This document shows, one piece after another, positions 7,603-11,101 of a stretch of DNA of 11,101 bases. The notes under the pieces were generated by a model. The model saw only the letters and a list, made by a program, of their open reading frames with translations. It made no database searches and was not told the origin of the DNA. Positions within the stretch are counted from its first letter, which is position 1, and every line of letters begins with the position of its first letter. Source of the DNA: Phocaeicola_A sp964514145 (GTDB lineage: Bacteria; Bacteroidota; Bacteroidia; Bacteroidales; Bacteroidaceae). The stretch covers positions 1 to 11,101 of the forward strand of contig CAZEPM010000062.1 in assembly GCA_964514145.1 (NCBI GenBank), written 5' to 3'. The position numbers and the translations under genes were made by a program.

Positions 7603-7654
7603 AATCACCGCCGAGGCTCCCTCGTAACTTCATGAGACGGCCTCGGCGGTGATT
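7603..7654. repeat. Perfect 15-bp inverted repeat / strong hairpin
   Basis: The arm aatcaccgccgaggc (7603-7617) is exactly complementary to 7640-7654, with a 22-nt spacer. The spacer contains a second, weaker stem (ctcgt at 7621-7625 with atgag at 7632-7636, allowing one G-U pair). No T-tract abuts the hairpin on the plus side. On the minus side a run of five T follows after an 8-nt gap, which is weaker than a normal terminator. It lies upstream of the proB promoter, so it is not an attenuator of the mapped proB transcript. A palindromic repeat element, a blocker of antisense readthrough or an RNA structure are possible. Confidence 0.75.
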
Positions 7655-7655
7655 A

Positions 7656-7663
7656 CAAAAATA
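7656..7663 (-). promoter_or_regulatory. Candidate extra minus-strand -7 box TATTTTTG
   Basis: The minus strand reads TATTTTTG, a match to TAnnTTTG, placed immediately before the 15-bp hairpin. Transcription would start at about 7650, inside the hairpin arm, and run toward the permease about 215 nt away. No -33 TTTG is found at the standard spacing. It could be a second permease promoter, a small-RNA promoter or a chance match in A/T-rich sequence. Confidence 0.3.
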
Positions 7664-7738
7664 TACAACCAACACCAGAAACACAGACAAATTCGCATTT
7701 TCAAGCCATTTTCTTATTACAATCCGTCCAAATCTCCG

Positions 7739-7746
7739 TATCTTTG
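7739..7746 (+). promoter_or_regulatory. proB-proA-argF' operon promoter, -7 element TATCTTTG
   Basis: The plus strand reads TATCTTTG, an exact TAnnTTTG match, ending 24 nt before the proB ATG. The -33 region (around 7715-7720, ttat/ttac) is only a weak match. It is the only good -7 box seen ahead of the three-gene cluster, so it probably drives all three genes. It also overlaps an in-frame TTG, which makes that TTG an impossible start for transcripts from this promoter. Confidence 0.72.
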
Positions 7747-7770
7747 CCTCACTCCATAACTCAATTCCGT

Positions 7771-8853
7771 ATGAGCACAACCTTTACACGCATCGCTGTC
7801 AAAATAGGCAGCAACGTCCTGACCCGCGTCGACGGAACACTCGATATCACACGCATGTCCGCCCTCGTCGACCAACTGGCCGACCTGCGCCATGCAGGTA
7901 TCGACATCATCCTGATTTCTTCGGGAGCCGTCGCCGCCGGACGAAGCGAACTGACCACGACCCGCCACATAGACAGCGTGGCGCAACGCCAACTCTTCTC
8001 GGCCGTCGGACAAGCCAAACTCATCAACCGATACTACGAGTTGTTTCGTGAACACGGCATAGCAGTCGGACAGGTACTCGCCACGAAAGAGAGCTTCGGG
8101 AGCCGTCGCCACTACCTCAACCAACGCGCATGCATGCAGGTAATGTTGGAAAACGGTGTCCTGCCCATCGTCAACGAAAACGATACCATTTCGATTAGCG
8201 AACTCATGTTTACCGATAACGACGAACTTTCCGGCCTGATTGCGACCATGATGAACGTTGACGCACTGATTATTCTGAGCAACATCGACGGCATCTACAC
8301 AGGTAATCCAAACGAAGCCAACGTCCAACTCATCAGCGAAATTACGCCCGACATGGAACTGTCGCAATACGTCCGACCCGAGAAATCAAACTTCGGACGG
8401 GGCGGCATGCTCACCAAAACACGCATCGCCCGCAAGGTTGCCGCCGAGGGCATCACGGTGTGGATTGCCAACGGACGAACAGACGGCATCCTGACGAGCC
8501 TGATCTACCATCCTGAGCAGGTGTCGTCTACACGCTTTGTGGCCTCACCTACCACAGCTTCGAGCGTCAAAAAATGGATAGCCCATTCCGAGAGCTTCTG
8601 CAAAGGCACCATCCGGATAGACCAGACAGCGGCCAACCGTGTCCGCTCCGAACAGGCTGTGAGCATTCTGCCCATCGGCGTCACCGCCGTAGAGGGAACG
8701 TTCGAGAAAGACGACCTCGTGCAGGTGATCGATCCGCAAGACCGGCCGGTGGGCATCGGCAAGGTAAACTGTGATGCCGATTCCGCACGAAAAGAAATAG
8801 GCCAACGAGACAAAAAACCGATTATTCACTATGATTTTCTTTATATCGAATGA
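7771..8853 (+). CDS. proB: Glutamate 5-kinase (gamma-glutamyl kinase)
   Basis: ProB phosphorylates L-glutamate with ATP to gamma-glutamyl phosphate, the committed and usually proline-inhibited step of proline synthesis. The 360-residue protein has an amino-acid kinase domain (about 5-255) followed by a C-terminal PUA domain (about 273-360). Visible motifs are VKIGSNVLT with Lys11, LISSGAVAAGR (48-58), NENDTIS (135-141), the glutamate-binding TDNDELSGL (148-156) and FGRGGMLTK (208-216), a match to the G5K glycine-rich loop. The PUA domain means this is the longer, bacterial-type ProB. The ATG at 7771 gives a standard N-terminus (MSTTFTRIAVKIGS); an in-frame TTG nine codons earlier lies in the -7 box and is rejected. 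Its stop overlaps the proA start (ATGA), implying translational coupling. Confidence 0.97.
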   Translation: MSTTFTRIAVKIGSNVLTRVDGTLDITRMSALVDQLADLRHAGIDIILISSGAVAAGRSELTTTRHIDSVAQRQLFSAVGQAKLINRYYELFREHGIAVGQVLATKESFGSRRHYLNQRACMQVMLENGVLPIVNENDTISISELMFTDNDELSGLIATMMNVDALIILSNIDGIYTGNPNEANVQLISEITPDMELSQYVRPEKSNFGRGGMLTKTRIARKVAAEGITVWIANGRTDGILTSLIYHPEQVSSTRFVASPTTASSVKKWIAHSESFCKGTIRIDQTAANRVRSEQAVSILPIGVTAVEGTFEKDDLVQVIDPQDRPVGIGKVNCDADSARKEIGQRDKKPIIHYDFLYIE

Positions 8854-10112
8854 CAACACCCACTGATATCTTCCCTTTGCTTGATGCCGCACAACAGGCC
8901 GGACGCACACTCTCCCTGCTTGGTGACAACCGTGTTAACGAAATCCTGTATGCCGTAGCTAACGAAATCGAGATGCAGACCGACGCCCTGCTGCAAGCCA
9001 ACCGAGCCGATTTGGAACGGATGGACAGCCACAGCCCGCTCTACGACCGCTTGAAACTGACAGCCGGACGGCTGCAAGACATTGCCTCAGACATGCGCCA
9101 TGTGGCCTCGCTCCCGTCACCGTTGGGACGCATCCTGCAGAGCGACATCCGCCCCAATGGCATGCGATTGAAACGGGTGAGCGTACCTTTCGGTGTGATA
9201 GGCGTCATCTACGAAGCTCGCCCTAACGTCAGTTTCGATGTCTTCGCACTCTGCCTGAAATCAGGTAATGCCTGTGTGCTCAAAGGTGGACACAATGCCG
9301 ACGAATCAAACCGAGCCATTGTCAACCTGATACACACCGTGTTGCAGCGCATGCACACCGACCCGAACATCGTCACCTTGCTCCCGTCTGACCGCGAAGC
9401 CACCGCCCAACTGCTGCATGCCGATGGATACGTTGATCTCATCATCCCGCGTGGCAGCAGCACCCTCATCCGTTATGTGCGTCAAGAAGCTAGTGTGCCG
9501 GTCATCGAAACGGGCGCAGGCATCTGCCACACCTATTTCGACCAATACGGCGACTTGGCCAAAGGTACGGCCATCGTGCTCAATGCCAAGACGCGCCGCG
9601 TGAGCGTATGCAATGCACTCGACTGTCTCATCGTCCACGCCACACGCCTGAACGACCTGCCCGCGCTCAGCCTCCCGCTAGCCGACAAACAGGTGATTAT
9701 CTATGTCGACGAGCGCGCATACACTGCCCTGCAGGGCAACTATCCGGACAACCTGCTGCAACCGGCTAATGAAAACAGCTTCGGCACGGAATTTCTGGAT
9801 TATAAAATGGCTGTCAAGACAGTGGATTCGCTCGACGACGCACTGGCACACATTTGTCGACACGGCTCGAAACACAGTGAGTGTATCGTAACCGAAGAAG
9901 TTGAAAACGCCCGCCGTTTCGCCCAACTGGTCGATGCGGCTTGCGTCTATACCAACGTTTCAACGGCCTTTACCGACGGCGCACAATTCGGACTGGGCGC
10001 AGAAATAGGCATCAGCACCCAGAAACTGCATGCACGTGGCCCGATGGGACTCGAGGAACTGACCACTTACAAATGGCTTATCGAGGGCGAAGGACAAATC
10101 AGAGAGAATTAA
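8850..10112 (+). CDS. proA: Glutamate-5-semialdehyde dehydrogenase (gamma-glutamyl phosphate reductase)
   Basis: ProA reduces gamma-glutamyl phosphate with NADPH to glutamate-5-semialdehyde, which cyclises spontaneously to pyrroline-5-carboxylate. At 420 residues it matches the family length and has the aldehyde-dehydrogenase fold. Diagnostic segments are FGVIGVIYEARPNV (114-127), LKSGNACVLKGG (136-147), the catalytic Cys254 in NAKTRRVSVCNALD, and the C-terminal signature FTDGAQFGLGAEIGISTQKL just before HARGPMGLEELTTYKW. The start codon overlaps the proB stop by 4 nt, as expected for two enzymes that pass on an unstable acyl-phosphate intermediate and often act as a complex. All key residues are intact. 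No separate promoter is seen. Confidence 0.98.
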   Translation: MTTPTDIFPLLDAAQQAGRTLSLLGDNRVNEILYAVANEIEMQTDALLQANRADLERMDSHSPLYDRLKLTAGRLQDIASDMRHVASLPSPLGRILQSDIRPNGMRLKRVSVPFGVIGVIYEARPNVSFDVFALCLKSGNACVLKGGHNADESNRAIVNLIHTVLQRMHTDPNIVTLLPSDREATAQLLHADGYVDLIIPRGSSTLIRYVRQEASVPVIETGAGICHTYFDQYGDLAKGTAIVLNAKTRRVSVCNALDCLIVHATRLNDLPALSLPLADKQVIIYVDERAYTALQGNYPDNLLQPANENSFGTEFLDYKMAVKTVDSLDDALAHICRHGSKHSECIVTEEVENARRFAQLVDAACVYTNVSTAFTDGAQFGLGAEIGISTQKLHARGPMGLEELTTYKWLIEGEGQIREN

Positions 10113-10143
10113 AATCGAATAACAACCTCATAATATTACCAAC

Positions 10144-11097
10144 ATGAAAAAATTTACTTGTGTGCAAGACATCGGTGACCTGAAGTCTGCACTGAACGAA
10201 GCATTCGAAATCAAAAAAGACCGTTTTAAATACGTAGAGCTGGGGCGCAACAAAACCCTGCTCATGATTTTCTTCAACAGCAGCCTGCGCACACGTCTCA
10301 GTACCCAAAAAGCTGCGCTCAACCTGGGTATGAATGTCATCGTACTCGACATCAACCAAGGTGCATGGAAACTGGAGACCGAACGCGGTGTGGTGATGGA
10401 CGGTGACAAACCGGAACATCTACTTGAGGCCATCCCCGTGATGGGATGCTACTGCGACCTCATCGGCGTGCGTTCGTTTGCCCGCTTCGAAAATCGTGAA
10501 TACGACTACAATGAGGTCATTCTCAACCAGTTCATCAGGTATTCGGGCCGTCCCGTGTTCTCGATGGAAGCTGCCACACGCCACCCACTGCAGAGTTTTG
10601 CCGACCTCATTACCATTGAAGAATACAAAAAGACAGCCCGCCCCAAGGTGGTCATGACTTGGGCTCCCCATCCGCGTCCGCTGCCTCAGGCCGTCCCCAA
10701 CTCGTTTGCCGAGTGGATGAATGCTACCGACTACGATTTCGTCATCACCCATCCGGAAGGCTACGAACTGGCTCCCGAATTCGTGGGAAGCGCACACGTG
10801 GAATACGACCAGATGAAAGCATTCGAAGGCGCCGACTTCGTCTATGCGAAAAACTGGGCAGCTTATAGCGGAAACAACTACGGACGCATTCTCAGTACCG
10901 ACCGCAACTGGACGGTGAGCGAGCGACAAATGGCCGTGACCAACAATGCCTACTTCATGCACTGTCTGCCCGTGCGCCGCAACATGATCGTAACCGATGA
11001 CGTCATCGAGAGTCCACAATCCATCGTCATCCCCGAAGCCGCCAACCGCGAAATCTCAGCCACTGTCGTGCTGAAGCGTATGCTCGAAGCCTTGTAA
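10144..11097 (+). CDS. argF': N-succinyl-L-ornithine carbamoyltransferase (Bacteroides-type ArgF')
   Basis: This enzyme transfers the carbamoyl group of carbamoyl phosphate to N2-succinyl-L-ornithine to give N-succinylcitrulline, in the succinylated arginine pathway described in Bacteroides fragilis. The 317-residue protein closely resembles, from memory, the B. fragilis enzyme of known structure (about 318 residues). Carbamoyl-phosphate motifs are SSLRTR (46-51, replacing the usual STRT form), RHPLQ (146-150) and HCLPVRR (273-279) with Cys274. The proline-rich loop HPRPLPQAVP (176-185) belongs to the knotted region of this transcarbamylase subgroup. Pro90 in DGDKPEHL occupies the position where succinylornithine enzymes have Pro and N-acetylornithine enzymes have Glu, so succinyl specificity is favoured. 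Database entries often label it acetylornithine carbamoyltransferase. It starts 31 bp after proA with no promoter box between them, so it is probably the third gene of the operon. Its stop is 4 nt from the window end, so any terminator or further gene lies outside. Confidence 0.96.
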   Translation: MKKFTCVQDIGDLKSALNEAFEIKKDRFKYVELGRNKTLLMIFFNSSLRTRLSTQKAALNLGMNVIVLDINQGAWKLETERGVVMDGDKPEHLLEAIPVMGCYCDLIGVRSFARFENREYDYNEVILNQFIRYSGRPVFSMEAATRHPLQSFADLITIEEYKKTARPKVVMTWAPHPRPLPQAVPNSFAEWMNATDYDFVITHPEGYELAPEFVGSAHVEYDQMKAFEGADFVYAKNWAAYSGNNYGRILSTDRNWTVSERQMAVTNNAYFMHCLPVRRNMIVTDDVIESPQSIVIPEAANREISATVVLKRMLEAL

Positions 11098-11101
11098 AAC
11101 C

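Larger units (their letters stand above)
7434..7770. other. Divergent intergenic region between permease and proB
   Basis: These 337 bp hold the outward-facing promoters of the permease (7463-7470, minus) and proB (7739-7746, plus). Between them lie a 12-bp palindrome (7573-7584), a perfect 15-bp inverted repeat (7603-7617 with 7640-7654) and an extra minus-strand -7-like box (7656-7663). The region is A-rich next to the permease side. A minus-strand frame of 50 codons (7633-7481) is open but has no recognisable domain. The size and structure exceed what two simple promoters need, so regulatory function or a small RNA is plausible. Confidence 0.7.

Noticed and set aside
6495..7652. 385-codon plus-strand frame opposite the permease
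   Set aside because: It is antisense to a clear membrane transporter and its His/Gln/Arg-rich translation is typical of a reverse-strand shadow.
7744..7770. Nine-codon N-terminal extension of ProB from a TTG
   Set aside because: The TTG lies inside the -7 promoter box, so it would not be transcribed. The ATG at 7771 gives a normal ProB N-terminus.
8395..8419. Arg in FGRGGM of ProB as a possible active-site change
   Set aside because: The residue sits at a position that is variable in the glutamate 5-kinase glycine-loop signature, and all other motifs are intact.
10420..11019. 199-codon minus-strand frame opposite argF'
   Set aside because: It lies wholly within the intact, well-recognised argF' gene and shows no domain of its own.

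Overview
The window reads as an ordinary chromosomal segment of a Bacteroidales bacterium (Bacteroides/Parabacteroides/Prevotella group; genus not resolvable from sequence alone). Three things point there. The carbamoyltransferase is almost certainly the N-succinylornithine-type ArgF' known from Bacteroides fragilis. One gene is a DUF4954 protein, a family I associate mainly with Bacteroidetes and spirochaetes. The gene starts lack Shine-Dalgarno sequences, but four of them are preceded, 24-34 nt upstream of the ATG, by the Bacteroidetes primary-sigma -7 element TAnnTTTG.

Layout. Positions 1-445 carry no gene I can support; they contain an 18-bp stem-loop (181-230) and end in the fumarase terminator (446-483). 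From 520 to 7433 four genes lie on the minus strand. In transcription order they are an SLC13/DASS-type permease with two RCK_C domains (7433-5574), the ribosome-associated GTPase hflX (5407-4154), the DUF4954 left-handed beta-helix protein (4115-2223) and a class I [4Fe-4S] fumarate hydratase (2166-520). The permease, hflX and fumarase each have their own -7 box. The DUF4954 gene has none and sits 38 bp behind hflX, so the two are probably co-transcribed. From 7771 to 11097 the plus strand carries proB-proA-argF'. proB and proA overlap by ATGA and argF' follows after 31 bp, so this is very likely one operon driven from a -7 box at 7739-7746.

How the genes fit together. proB and proA carry glutamate to glutamate-5-semialdehyde for proline. 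argF' makes the succinylated citrulline intermediate of the Bacteroides-type arginine pathway. The operon therefore joins two biosynthetic routes that both start from glutamate. Fumarase serves the C4-dicarboxylate (fumarate/succinate) branch of central metabolism. The permease may move dicarboxylates or another small anion, but its substrate is not visible.

The least explained parts are the 337-bp divergent region 7434-7770 (a 15-bp perfect stem, a 12-bp palindrome and an extra candidate minus-strand promoter), the stem-loop at 181-230, and the Cys/His-rich DUF4954 protein. I see no mobile element, CRISPR array, tRNA, rRNA or defence system, and no clear evidence of a wholly new system.
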